Assembly: GCA_041908065.1 (NCBI GenBank)
Contig: JAYRGC010000017.1
Span: 1 to 20,937, forward strand
Source of the DNA: JAYRGC01 sp041908065
GTDB taxonomy: Bacteria > Pseudomonadota > Alphaproteobacteria > UBA9219
Reading direction: 5' to 3'
DNA length: 20,937 bases
Position 1 is the first letter of the stretch, and each line of letters opens with the position of its first letter. Both the position numbers and the translations under genes were made by a program. Below are positions 1 through 9,517 of the stretch, piece after piece. Below the pieces are notes generated by a model, which was not told where the DNA came from, did not search any database, and worked only from the letters and a program-made list of their open reading frames with translations.

Positions 1-28
1 CAATACCCACCCGTTTTGCGTAAGAGCC
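1..28. repeat. End of a dispersed terminal-inverted-repeat element, cut by the window edge
   Basis: This 28-bp stretch matches the right end of the element at 6276-6605 (6578-6605), differing only at one base of the ACCCAC(C/A)CGTTTTGCGT core. It matches the reverse complement of 9336-9363 as well. The rest of the copy must lie to the left of the window. It sits 33 bp beyond the pleD stop codon, so the element abuts the 3' end of that transcript. Confidence 0.75.
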
Positions 29-61
29 CCAGCCTTTGGCCAAGTTTTTCATCAACCTTCT

Positions 62-1441
62 TCAGGTTTCCCACTCTATGCGGTTGCGTCCGGAGTTCTT
101 GGCGCGGTAAAGCGCGGAATCGGCGCGTTTTATCATTTCCTCCGCCGATATGTCTTTGCCGGAGGTCATCGAGGCGATGCCGATGCTGGCGGTGGCAGTT
201 ATCGGCTTGCCGTCGTCGCTTGCGGCTATGGGTGACGCCGACAGCGAAGACCGGAGCCGTTCCGCGACCATTTTCGCGGTTTCCAGATCCGCGTCCGGCA
301 TCACGATCAGGAATTCCTCGCCGCCCAGTCGCGCCAACAGGTCGAACGGCCTGATAAGCGCGGAAACCCGCGCCGCCATCTCGCGCAGGGCGGCATCGCC
401 TATCGGATGGCCGTATTCGTCGTTTATCGACTTGAAGTGGTCTATGTCCAGCAACAGGATGGAAAGCCTGTGGCTGGAACGCTTGCAGCGTTCGAACATG
501 CGCGGCAGATGGGTATCGAGATAGCGGCGGTTGAACGCGCCGGTCAAATGGTCGACCAACGCCAGTGACAGGCTTTGCTCGTAATTGCGCTTCATGCAGT
601 CGTACTGACGCTTTTGGCGGATTTGCGTCCACGTTCTGGCTAAAAGCTCGTGAGGCTCCACCGGCCGCAAAATATAATCGCTGGCGCCCAGATCCAATCC
701 TCGCGCCACCAACGGCAGCTCGTCTTCTTCCGCCAGCAAAAGCAGCGGCAGCGAGCGCGTCGCGGAAGAGGCGCGAAGCTCGGAACACAGACGCAACCCG
801 TCCATTCCGCTTCGCCCTATGCCCGACAACAAAAGATCGTGCTTGCCTTTTTTGGCTTCTTCCAGCGCGACGTTGATGTCCGAAGCCAGATCGACGGTTA
901 TTCCGGCGGGAGATAGGGTGGAAACGACCAGAGCCTTATCCGTCGATCCCTTCTCGACCAGCAATACCGAAGCCCCTTGGATTTCTCCAGCTTGCTTGGA
1001 GGGAAATCCATCCTCGGCGGCTGAGAACGTGGCCGCCGTTCCTTCGCGCATCCGCCATTCGTCCATGGTCATCTTCAGGCGCAAAAGCGACCGCACCCGC
1101 GCCATAAGGGCGATTTCGTTGATGGGTTTGGTCAGAAAATCGTCCGCGCCCGCCTCCAGCCCGCTTATCCGATCCTTGGTGTCCGACAAAGCCGTCACCA
1201 TGATTATCGGTATGTGTTTGGTTTCCAGAGAGGTTTTAATGCGGCGGCAGGCTTCGAAGCCGTCCATTTCCGGCATCATAACGTCCAAGAGTATCAAATC
1301 AGGCTGTTCGGACTTGGCTTTCTCCACTGCTTCCACGCCGTTGGAGGCCGTTATTATGACGTAATAATCGTGCGTCAGCCGCGCCGATAGCAGCTTGACG
1401 TTCACCGGATTGTCGTCAACCACGAGTATGCGAGCGGACAT
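62..1441 (-). CDS. pleD: PleD-type response regulator diguanylate cyclase (REC-REC-GGDEF)
   Basis: The 459-aa protein has PleD architecture. The first receiver domain (about 1-120) has the acidic pair D9/D10 and phospho-acceptor D53 in LLDVMMPEMDG. A second receiver-like domain (about 155-275) carries Ser where the phospho-acceptor Asp would be (LLLSGIGRSGMDG), so it is probably a dimerisation adaptor. The C-terminal GGDEF domain (about 290-459) has an active GGEEF site at 373-377, and RPFD at 364-367, five residues upstream, fits the RxxD inhibitory site. It should make c-di-GMP from two GTP when phosphorylated, with product inhibition. AAAGGAAA lies about nine bases before the ATG. ubiV ends 59 bp upstream on the same strand with no obvious terminator between, so co-transcription with ubiUV is possible (inference). 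Confidence 0.93.
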   Translation of the reverse strand: MSARILVVDDNPVNVKLLSARLTHDYYVIITASNGVEAVEKAKSEQPDLILLDVMMPEMDGFEACRRIKTSLETKHIPIIMVTALSDTKDRISGLEAGADDFLTKPINEIALMARVRSLLRLKMTMDEWRMREGTAATFSAAEDGFPSKQAGEIQGASVLLVEKGSTDKALVVSTLSPAGITVDLASDINVALEEAKKGKHDLLLSGIGRSGMDGLRLCSELRASSATRSLPLLLLAEEDELPLVARGLDLGASDYILRPVEPHELLARTWTQIRQKRQYDCMKRNYEQSLSLALVDHLTGAFNRRYLDTHLPRMFERCKRSSHRLSILLLDIDHFKSINDEYGHPIGDAALREMAARVSALIRPFDLLARLGGEEFLIVMPDADLETAKMVAERLRSSLSASPIAASDDGKPITATASIGIASMTSGKDISAEEMIKRADSALYRAKNSGRNRIEWET

Positions 1442-1500
1442 TGTCCGTTTCCTTTCCCAAATTCGGGAGCGAAGCTACTACGGCGGCGGTTATTATTGAG

Positions 1501-2466
1501 TTAATTTGCTTTCGCCAGTTTCGCGTCTATTCTTGCCTCTCCAGCCCCCACCTTCGCCATCCCCTCCCTCCCGCGGGCGTAGCCGTTGATGAACTCGGCG
1601 GCTGGCGCGAGGGTAGCGAGGGCGGCCAACGCCCCGTCCGGCGCGATTTTTCCGGCCAAAACCCGACGATAAAGCGCGGCCACCGCCACCATGTCGACGG
1701 CGTGGGGCGACAAACGGAATATCCCCACCCCCGATTTCGCCATCTGCGCCATTTCCGACAACAGCGCGGCATAGCCGTAAGACAGCGTTTGCGTGCCGTT
1801 GACGGCAAGAAGATGCTGGCCGTCCAGCGTGTCGGCAATCATGCCGTCGGGATCGGTTTCGCAAGAAAATTGGCAGTTGTCCTTGTGCAACCCTCGTGCG
1901 CGAGCATGGTAGCAACGCATAGACACCGCCAACGGCTGCCGCCCGAAGACCTGAACTTCGGTTTCCACGCCATGTTTGGCCGCGTATCGCGCCAGAGTGC
2001 CGACTCCCTCGGTCGACAATTCCACCGGAAGGACGATACGGACGCCCCCCTTGCCCTTCATGCAGTCGATGGCGCCCTCGTTGAACACGTTGATGAACGG
2101 CCCTACCACGAACGGCCTGCCTTCCAAGGCCTGCACGCAGGAAACGTCGTTGGCTTCCACCGTCAACCCCATGCCGGCCATAGCGCGTACTTCCTCCATT
2201 TCGCGCGGCAGAGTGACCATCGCCAGAGTGGAGAGAACTACCTCCTTGCCGGAGGATTTCAGGCGTTCGAGGACTTCTTCGAAATAGGGCGCGAAGAACG
2301 GCTCGCGCTTCGAGCACACGACCTCGCCCAGATACACGCTGTCCACGTCCATCTCGTCGGCGACGCGGAAATAGAAATCGCGGCGTTTCTCCGGAGTCCA
2401 GTGGAAAAAAAGCGGCCCGAGGGAAAGTTTCGGCGAAGAGGTCTTGCCGTTTAGCGTTCTTTTCAT
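1501..2466 (-). CDS. ubiV: Ubiquinone biosynthesis protein UbiV (peptidase U32 family, O2-independent hydroxylation)
   Basis: The 321-aa U32-family protein partners UbiU in the oxygen-independent hydroxylation of the ubiquinone ring. Cys51, Cys185, Cys198 and Cys202 reproduce the known UbiV [4Fe-4S] ligand pattern: one early Cys in YLGEVVCSKR, then C-X12-C-X3-C in a segment beginning SMRCYHARARG. The open frame continues upstream to 2784, but that extension lies antiparallel inside ubiU and is low-complexity. The start at 2466 gives MKRTLNGKTS and overlaps the ubiU stop as ATGA, which implies translational coupling. No UbiT (SCP2-domain) gene, the usual third partner, lies within the window. 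The assignment is secure from motif spacing plus the adjacent UbiU. Confidence 0.92.
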   Translation of the reverse strand: MKRTLNGKTSSPKLSLGPLFFHWTPEKRRDFYFRVADEMDVDSVYLGEVVCSKREPFFAPYFEEVLERLKSSGKEVVLSTLAMVTLPREMEEVRAMAGMGLTVEANDVSCVQALEGRPFVVGPFINVFNEGAIDCMKGKGGVRIVLPVELSTEGVGTLARYAAKHGVETEVQVFGRQPLAVSMRCYHARARGLHKDNCQFSCETDPDGMIADTLDGQHLLAVNGTQTLSYGYAALLSEMAQMAKSGVGIFRLSPHAVDMVAVAALYRRVLAGKIAPDGALAALATLAPAAEFINGYARGREGMAKVGAGEARIDAKLAKAN

Positions 2467-3491
2467 CTCCACCCCTTTTTGTACGCTCCCAAAGTTTCCT
2501 TCCCGCCTTCGGTGACCTTGGAGCGGCGGAGGGCTGCGTTCGCTTTTCCCGCCTCTCCCGTCTCCAAGGCGTCCAGACGCTGGCGGAATTCTCCCACTAC
2601 CTGCGCCACATAGGCGCGGCTGCGCTGGCGGCCTTCGATTTTCAGGGCGGTCACTCCCGCCGCCTTCAATTCCGGCAAGATGTCCATGACGTTCAACCCC
2701 ACCGGCTCCTCGAACAGATACGAGGCGTTGCCCTCGGTGACGTATCTTCCCTTGCAGGGCGTGGGATAGGCGGCGGATTCGCATTTGCCGAAGCAGTTCA
2801 GCGTCACCCCGCCTAGCTTCGACAAAGTTTCATCGCCGTTTTCTTCATAGGCCACATGGCTGGCCGGAGCGCACACGCCTTCGCTGGTCGGCGACAATCC
2901 GGTCATGTAGGACGACAGAAAGCACCGCCCCTCCGACATGCTGCCCACGCTGCCGAAGGCGAACACTTCGATTTCCACCCCCGTGGTCTTGGCGATTTCC
3001 GCCACCTCGGCCACCTCTAAGACTCGAGGCAACACGACACGCTTAACATCGAATTCTCGTTTGTAAAACTCTATAGACATAGAGTTGGAAGCGGCGGCCT
3101 GCACCGACAAATGCCGCCTCAGCTTGGGATGCTTGCGCGTGGCGTAATCCAACAAACCCACGTCGGCCATTATCACCGCGTCCGCGCCTATGGCGGCGGC
3201 GTTGTCGATGGCGCGATGCCACGGCCCCATATCTCCGGCGCGGGGAAAAGTGTTGATGGCCACCAACAGCTTGCGCCCGCGTTCGTGGGCGTAGTCGGCT
3301 CCCGCAGCCATCTCCTCCACGTCAAAGTTGAGACCCGGATAGTTGCGGGCGTTGGTGCAATCGCGGAAGCCGCAGTAAACCGTGTCCGCGCCCGCGTCGA
3401 TGGCGGCCTCCAAAGCCGCCGGAGTTCCGGCAGGAGCCACCAGTTCCAGATAGGATTCGGCTGGCGCGTATTGGGGCGTTGCTTTTGACAT
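2463..3491 (-). CDS. ubiU: Ubiquinone biosynthesis protein UbiU (peptidase U32 family)
   Basis: The 342-aa U32-family protein forms the UbiU-UbiV complex that hydroxylates ubiquinone precursors without O2, probably using prephenate as oxygen donor (established for E. coli). It opens with the U32 signature LVAPAGTPAALEAAIDAGAD and DTVYCGFRDCTNARN. The conserved core EGRCFLSSYMTG, EGVCAP and PTPCKGRY supplies Cys190, Cys207 and Cys246; Cys233 and Cys237 are additional candidate cluster ligands. The frame extends to 3527, but MSKATPQYAP at 3491 is preferred, because AGGA lies about nine bases upstream and family alignment starts just after it. It is the first gene of ubiU-ubiV(-pleD), with a 4-base ATGA overlap with ubiV. 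Confidence 0.92.
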   Translation of the reverse strand: MSKATPQYAPAESYLELVAPAGTPAALEAAIDAGADTVYCGFRDCTNARNYPGLNFDVEEMAAGADYAHERGRKLLVAINTFPRAGDMGPWHRAIDNAAAIGADAVIMADVGLLDYATRKHPKLRRHLSVQAAASNSMSIEFYKREFDVKRVVLPRVLEVAEVAEIAKTTGVEIEVFAFGSVGSMSEGRCFLSSYMTGLSPTSEGVCAPASHVAYEENGDETLSKLGGVTLNCFGKCESAAYPTPCKGRYVTEGNASYLFEEPVGLNVMDILPELKAAGVTALKIEGRQRSRAYVAQVVGEFRQRLDALETGEAGKANAALRRSKVTEGGKETLGAYKKGWR

Positions 3492-3560
3492 GCTGCGCTT
3501 TCCTGCTATTCTCCTCGCTGCGAACATATTAGACTTCTTGCATAGCCGCTGTCATTTGTG

Positions 3561-3583
3561 AAGTTACAGCCAAAGGCCGTCAT
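3561..3583 (-). repeat. Solitary reverse copy of the 27-bp unit found tandemly at 6451-6570
   Basis: The reverse complement reads ATGACGGCCTTTGGCTGTAA and onwards, closely matching the fourth unit of the tandem array at 6532-6558. It lies directly beside the hairpin at 3588-3689, as the tandem array lies directly beside the hairpin at 6331-6453. The two sequence modules therefore travel or evolve together. Confidence 0.65.
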
Positions 3584-3587
3584 AAGG

Positions 3588-3689
3588 CTGTCATTGCGAG
3601 CGTCGCCCTTGCGACGCGAAGCAATCCAGAGCCGTTGCTCAATGGCTCTGGATTGCTTCGCGTCGCAAGAGCGACGCTCGCAATGACAG
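3588..3689. repeat. Near-perfect hairpin repeat (GTCATTGCGAG family)
   Basis: Two 46-bp arms (3588-3633 and 3644-3689) are inverted repeats with one mismatch. The 10-bp centre continues to pair (one G-T plus three normal pairs), leaving about two unpaired bases. Each arm begins CTGTCATTGCGAGCG and contains GAAGCAATCCAGAG, a type of dispersed intergenic palindrome common in many proteobacteria. It lies between the divergent ubiU and lon genes. Transcribed on either strand it would form a very strong hairpin, but neither side has the T-run of an intrinsic terminator. Confidence 0.9.
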
Positions 3690-3749
3690 TGCTTGCTGGA
3701 AGAAAGTATCCACCAGTTTTGAGCGAGAGCCATTATTTTATCCTCGCCC

Positions 3750-3756
3750 CTTGAAA
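3750..3756 (+). promoter_or_regulatory. Possible heat-shock (sigma-32) -35 element upstream of lon
   Basis: CTTGAAA at 3750-3756 matches the -35 core of RpoH promoters, and lon is a classic RpoH target. I see no convincing CCCCAT-type -10 at the expected distance; GACACGAATCTG near 3769 is a poor match. Support is the single hexamer plus gene context. Confidence 0.25.
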
Positions 3757-3827
3757 ATTAACTATCGAGACACGAATCTGTTAGTTTGTTACCATGTCGC
3801 GGTTTTGCTTTGGGAAAAGGAATTAAT

Positions 3828-6257
<2,430 letters not shown>

Positions 6258-6330
6258 AGATGGCTGGATAAAACTGGCTCTCACGCAAAACGTGTGGGTA
6301 ATTTCTCATCCAAACGCAACAGCAAGCGAC

Positions 6331-6453
6331 GTCATTGCGAGCCGCCACCCTTTGGTTTGGACAGCGTTAACGCTGTCGGGCGGCGAAGCAATCCAAACCT
6401 TATGGAGCAACGGCACTGGATTGCTTCGCCGCCAAGGGGCGGCTCGCAATGAC
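6331..6453. repeat. GTCATTGCGAG-family hairpin with an inserted inner palindrome
   Basis: The outer arms begin GTCATTGCGAGCCGCC at 6331 and end GGCGGCTCGCAATGAC at 6453, with the GAAGCAATCCA/TGGATTGCTTC pair also matching. The left arm carries about 30 extra bases, including the perfect 18-bp palindrome GACAGCGTTAACGCTGTC at 6360-6377, which the right arm lacks. It is the same family as 3588-3689. Confidence 0.8.
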
Positions 6454-6570
6454 GGCCTTTGGCCGTAGACTTCGCATGACGGCCTTTGGCCGTAGACTTC
6501 GCATGACGGCCTTTGGCCGTAGACTTCGCATGACGGCCTTTGGCTGTAGATTTCGCATGACGGCCATTTT
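6451..6570. repeat. Tandem array of 27-bp units (four copies plus a partial fifth)
   Basis: Units start at 6451, 6478, 6505 and 6532, and a partial unit starts at 6559. Each reads GACGGCCTTTGGCCGTAGAC followed by TTCGCAT; the fourth has two substitutions. There are no unique spacers, so this is not a CRISPR array. The first unit overlaps the last three bases of the adjacent hairpin, suggesting it arose by slippage from the hairpin edge. Confidence 0.9.
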
Positions 6571-6627
6571 GGAAAGGCAATACCCACACGTTTTGCGTAA
6601 GAGCCCATTATTAGTTGGAAGGACTAT

Positions 6628-6671
6628 AACCGCGATGTGGGTAAAGAGTCGTTCTCTCGGCAATCGCGGTT
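6628..6671 (-). other. Stem-loop just downstream of bioB
   Basis: AACCGCGAT (6628-6636) pairs perfectly with ATCGCGGTT (6663-6671). On the minus strand the interior can form a second small stem (AGAG...CTCT). It lies about 50 bases past the bioB stop, so it could be the 3' end structure of the bioB transcript. No T-run follows on that strand, so I do not call it an intrinsic terminator. Confidence 0.4.
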
Positions 6672-6723
6672 TGTTCCACCCAAGAAGGGGGATGAACAGA
6701 CCAATCCAATGGCGCGGCCAACG

Positions 6724-7722
6724 TCATCCCTTCGCTTTGCGCGATGAGGCGTTCTCCCCAAGCCTTTCCGCGCGCAATCCTATATCGTTAAGCAATCGCA
6801 AATCGTCTTCGGCGGCGGAGTTTCCGGTGGTCAGCAGCTTTTCGCCGTAGAAAATCGAATTGGCTCCGGCCATAAAGCAAAGCGTTTGCGCTTCGCGCGA
6901 CAAAGCGGCGCGGCCTGCCGAAAGCCGGACCCGGGATTGCGGCATGGTTATTCTGGCGACCGCGCACATGCGAACCAGATCCAAAGGGTCCCCTTGCGGG
7001 CGGTTTTCCAACGGGGTGCCCTTCACGGCGACCAAAGCGTTCATGGGCACGCTTTCGGGATGAGGATCCATGGCTGCCAACACTTGCAGCATTCCGGCGC
7101 GATCCCGCAAATCTTCGCCCATTCCGATTATTCCGCCGCAACATACCCTTATTCCCTCGGCGCGAACGTGCGCAAGCGTCTCCAAACGATCCGCGTATTC
7201 GCGGGTGGTGACGATGTTGCCGTAGAACTCGGGGCTGGTGTCGATGTTGTGGTTATACGAAGTCAATCCCGCCTCGGCCAGACTGCGAGCTTGCGGGCGC
7301 GTCAACATCCCCAGCGTCACGCAGGCTTCCATGCCCATTTGCCGCACGCCGCGCACCATATCGAGAACCGAGGAAAACTCCTCGCCGTCCTTGACACGCC
7401 GCCAAGCCGCGCCCATGCAAAAGCGCGTCGCTCCGGCGGCTTGGGCGGCCTTGGCTCGCGCCAGAACCTCCGCCACCTTCATCATTGGCTCTCGAGTGAT
7501 GTCGACCTCGTTGCCGTGATGTGCGCTTTGCGGACAGTAAGAGCAGTCCTCTGGACAGCCTCCGGTTTTTATGGACAAAAGGCTGGCCAATTGCACCGTG
7601 TCGTCGTGAAAGCGGACATGGACTTCCCTCGCCCGCTGCAATAAGTCCAACAGCGGCAATCGCAAAAGAGACTCGATTTCCTCGACCGTCCAGTCGTGGC
7701 GCACGACGGAAAGATTTACCAT
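6724..7722 (-). CDS. bioB: Biotin synthase BioB (radical SAM)
   Basis: The 332-aa protein converts dethiobiotin to biotin by radical-SAM sulfur insertion. The radical-SAM cluster ligands are Cys56, Cys60 and Cys63 in GGCPEDCSYCPQSAHH. The auxiliary [2Fe-2S] ligands are visible as RFCMGAAW, CVTLG and RVCCGGIIGMGE, with the conserved Arg in RLSAGR. YNHNIDTSPEFY is the BioB substrate-binding signature. The ATG at 7722 overlaps the preceding J-protein stop by seven bases (ATGGTAA), and it has only a weak ribosome site of its own, so translation is probably coupled. No other bio genes are nearby. No BirA-type operator was recognised. Confidence 0.96.
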   Translation of the reverse strand: MVNLSVVRHDWTVEEIESLLRLPLLDLLQRAREVHVRFHDDTVQLASLLSIKTGGCPEDCSYCPQSAHHGNEVDITREPMMKVAEVLARAKAAQAAGATRFCMGAAWRRVKDGEEFSSVLDMVRGVRQMGMEACVTLGMLTRPQARSLAEAGLTSYNHNIDTSPEFYGNIVTTREYADRLETLAHVRAEGIRVCCGGIIGMGEDLRDRAGMLQVLAAMDPHPESVPMNALVAVKGTPLENRPQGDPLDLVRMCAVARITMPQSRVRLSAGRAALSREAQTLCFMAGANSIFYGEKLLTTGNSAAEDDLRLLNDIGLRAERLGENASSRKAKG

Positions 7723-8648
7723 CCCAGATTTTTCCTCGGATCATAGTGGTTTTTCTTCGCCCATTCCTCGACCATGTCCTTCAACGATTGGGGCATGTGT
7801 TCCGGCAGGACAATCTTCAGCTTGACGAACATATCCCCGGCCTCGCCGTTTTGCCGAGGCACGCCCTTGCCCTTCAAGCGCAACGCCATACCGGAATTAG
7901 CCCCGGGCGGAATCTTGATCGCCACTTGGCCGTGCAGAGTGGGAACCTTGATGGTCGCCCCTTGCACCGCCTCGGGCAAACTGACGGGAGCTTCCAGATT
8001 TATGTCGTCGCCCTTGCGGGTAAAGTGCGGATGCGGCTCCACCTTTATCTCGACGATGGCGTCGCCCGCCCCGCCTGCTCCGCCCACGCCTTGGCCGCGC
8101 AAGCGCAGCTTGTGGCCGTCCTCGGTTCCGGCTGGGACGTTTAGCTCCACCGTCTTGCCGCTGGACAAAGTAATCCGCTGTTTGCCCCCCAGACAGGATT
8201 CCGCGAATGGGACGGAAATCGAATAGCTCACGTCCTTGCCGCGAGAATGCTCGGCGGAACCGCGATGGCCGCCGCGCATATTGCCGAACAGCTCGGAAAA
8301 AATGTCTTCGGGATTCATGTCGCCGAAGGAGCCTCCGGCGTGAAAGCCGGATTGCCCGCCGCCGCCGCGCCGCCTTCCGCCCATGCCGCCGAAAGGATCG
8401 CCTCCGGAATGGAAACGGGCGCGTTCGTTGCCCATGGCGTCGATGTCGCCACGATCGAAACGCGCCCGTTTGTCGGCATCCGAAAGCAGGTCATAGGCCG
8501 CCGTGACGTCCTTGAACTTCTGCTCTATGTCCTTGCGGCCCGGATTGACGTCGGGATGCAGTTTCTTGGCGAGCTTGCGATACGCGCTCTTTATATCCGC
8601 CGCGCTGGCGGTTCTCGGAACGCCCAAGATCTCATACGGATCGCGCAT
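7716..8648 (-). CDS. DnaJ-type co-chaperone lacking the zinc finger (CbpA-like, class B)
   Basis: The 310-aa protein has an N-terminal J domain (about 1-67) with the HPD motif at 31-33 in KKLHPDVNPG, which stimulates the ATPase of a DnaK partner. A Gly/Phe-rich linker (about 75-115, with GGMGGRRRGGGGQSG) follows. Two C-terminal beta-barrel substrate-binding domains (about 130-310) are marked by VELNVPAGTEDGHKLRLRGQ and IKIPPGANSGMALRLKGKG. The CXXCXGXG repeats of class A DnaJ are absent, as in CbpA. It lies 39 bp downstream of the lipoprotein gene and overlaps bioB, forming an apparent three-gene minus-strand unit, though the functions look unrelated. Confidence 0.9.
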   Translation of the reverse strand: MRDPYEILGVPRTASAADIKSAYRKLAKKLHPDVNPGRKDIEQKFKDVTAAYDLLSDADKRARFDRGDIDAMGNERARFHSGGDPFGGMGGRRRGGGGQSGFHAGGSFGDMNPEDIFSELFGNMRGGHRGSAEHSRGKDVSYSISVPFAESCLGGKQRITLSSGKTVELNVPAGTEDGHKLRLRGQGVGGAGGAGDAIVEIKVEPHPHFTRKGDDINLEAPVSLPEAVQGATIKVPTLHGQVAIKIPPGANSGMALRLKGKGVPRQNGEAGDMFVKLKIVLPEHMPQSLKDMVEEWAKKNHYDPRKNLGW

Positions 8649-8687
8649 AGGCCGCCCGCATCGCCAAAGAAACGCCCATGCCGCCGG

Positions 8688-9164
8688 TTACTGGACTATC
8701 TTCCATGAACCGTCCGGCTGTTGGCAGGCGCGACCATATCCTTCCTGACGCTTGCCGCCGACCGTGATCGTTTGCTGGAATTCGCGGCAATACGCGCCGC
8801 TGTTGGAGTAACCGTCGCGCATCGGAACTATCGTGCCGGAATTGCCGCTGTTCGGATTGTTCCACGTTATCTGCTGGCCGATAGGCGCGGAATAAGCGCG
8901 GTATTCGGCGTTGGACAATTCCGTCCGATCCGCCCGATCCAAAGACGCGCCGATCTCGTTGCCCAACCACCCGCCCAAAAGAACGCCCGCCCCGGTGGCG
9001 ACCAGCTGTCCGGTTCCGTGACCTATCTGGCTGCCCAAAAGGCCGCCCAAAGCTGCGCCGCCCAAGGTTCCGACCGCCTGCTTTTGCCCCGATCCCTCGG
9101 CTTGGCAAGCCGAAAGCAGCAAAGCCGCCGAAACGATCAAAGCTGTGTTTTTGGTCTTAGTCAT
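8688..9164 (-). CDS. Glycine-zipper surface lipoprotein (17-kDa antigen-like)
   Basis: The 158-aa protein starts with a lipoprotein signal peptide ending in the lipobox LLSAC, with Cys20 as lipidation site. A glycine-zipper segment follows (about 31-75: GTLGGAALGGLLGSQIG and GAGVLLGGWLGNEIG). The C-terminal domain (about 95-158) has YREFQQT-like and GRACQQPDGSWKI motifs, as in the rickettsial 17-kDa antigen and related surface proteins. It is probably anchored in the outer membrane; its role in the family is structural or unknown. The open frame extends to 9245, but 9164 puts Met at the signal peptide start. This start and its upstream DNA are duplicated at 10868-11175. Confidence 0.85.
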   Translation of the reverse strand: MTKTKNTALIVSAALLLSACQAEGSGQKQAVGTLGGAALGGLLGSQIGHGTGQLVATGAGVLLGGWLGNEIGASLDRADRTELSNAEYRAYSAPIGQQITWNNPNSGNSGTIVPMRDGYSNSGAYCREFQQTITVGGKRQEGYGRACQQPDGSWKIVQ

Positions 9165-9335
9165 ATCCGCTTGTCCCCCGTGTTGTTGGTTGATGCCCGC
9201 GAGCCGGTATCGCTCTCGAAGCCTGTTAGAGATTGCTCCGTTCAATGCCCGATGGCATGGTATCCTGAACCGGAAAGATGGCGCAACTATGTCGTAACTG
9301 CAATCGCTTTAAGAAAGATTGGAGAAATAAAAAAC

Positions 9336-9404
9336 GGCTCTTACGCAAAACGGGTGGGTAATTGTGCCGCGAATAGCAGCAGCAAACACCGTCATTGCGA
9401 GCCG
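9336..9404. mobile_element. Truncated copy of the terminal-inverted-repeat element
   Basis: GGCTCTTACGCAAAACGGGT at 9336 is the left end of the element at 6276. It is followed by a similar spacer (GCAGCAAACACC, compare GCAACAGCAAGCGAC) and GTCATTGCGAGCCGCC, the start of its hairpin. The sequence then returns to the tRNA upstream region shared with copy B. Everything distal to the first hairpin arm is missing. Confidence 0.75.
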
Positions 9405-9423
9405 CCCCATCACTCGCATATTT
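9395..9423 (+). promoter_or_regulatory. Altered promoter of the broken tRNA (copy A)
   Basis: ATATTT at 9418-9423 and the 17-bp spacer match the promoter of the intact tRNA at 11088-11116. The -35 position here is TTGCGA, supplied by the hairpin repeat, where copy B has consensus TTGACA. The element boundary therefore falls exactly on the -35 hexamer and probably weakens the promoter. Confidence 0.5.
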
Positions 9424-9439
9424 GTCACTCCCACGGTGC

Positions 9440-9484
9440 GGCAGCGTAGCTCAGTGGTAGAGCAGGGGAATCATAATCCCCTTG
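9440..9484 (+). pseudogene. tRNA (CAU) 5' half, truncated just after the anticodon stem
   Basis: The sequence GGCAGCGTAGCTCAGTGGTA onwards matches the intact tRNA at 11133 through the acceptor 5' strand, D arm and anticodon arm (GGGGA-ATCATAA-TCCCC). After 9484 the match stops: there is no variable loop, T arm or acceptor 3' strand. The matching 3' half occurs at 10734-10788. It cannot form a tRNA alone. Confidence 0.85.
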
Positions 9485-9517
9485 CACGTTGGGAATATCA
9501 AAGAGTTAGGTAGGTCG

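Larger units (their letters stand above)
6276..6605. mobile_element. MITE-like 330-bp element with terminal inverted repeats
   Basis: The left end 6276-6303 and right end 6578-6605 are inverted repeats (25 of 28 positions, with a perfect 18-base core TACCCACACGTTTTGCGT). Between them lie a 26-bp spacer, a GTCATTGCGAG hairpin (6331-6453) and four 27-bp tandem units. There is no transposase and no credible ORF, and I see no clear target-site duplication. A truncated left end recurs at 9336 with the same spacer-hairpin order, and an end recurs at 1-28, so this is a multi-copy non-autonomous repeat. It fills most of the convergent gap between lon and bioB. Confidence 0.7.
9102..9480. repeat. Duplicated block, copy A: lipoprotein 5' end, leader and tRNA 5' half
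   Basis: It aligns with 10868-11175. Shared landmarks in order are TTGGCAAGCCGA, TGGTCTTAGTCATATC, TTGTCCCCCGTGTTGTTGGT, CTGAAC(C)GGAAAGATGG-like sequence, CAACTATGTCG, GCCCCATCACTCGCATATTT and the tRNA start. Copy A has extra bases around 9205-9260, and a dispersed repeat (9336-9404) replaces the bases corresponding to 11060-11093. Confidence 0.85.

Noticed and set aside
1441..2454. Plus-strand frame of 337 codons
   Set aside because: It is antisense to ubiV, which has clear family motifs and cluster cysteines; the plus-strand product has no recognisable domain.
3506..3733. 75-codon frame across the ubiU-lon gap
   Set aside because: It runs through both arms of the hairpin repeat and has no coding character.
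6451..6570. Possible CRISPR array
   Set aside because: Units are directly adjacent with no spacers, and there are no cas genes.
6306..6608. Overlapping minus-strand frames encoding repeated peptides (RPSCEVYGQ, GRHAKSTAK)
   Set aside because: They are the 27-bp tandem array read in several frames, inside a non-coding repeat, with no ribosome site. Because 27 is a multiple of three, all frames stay open.
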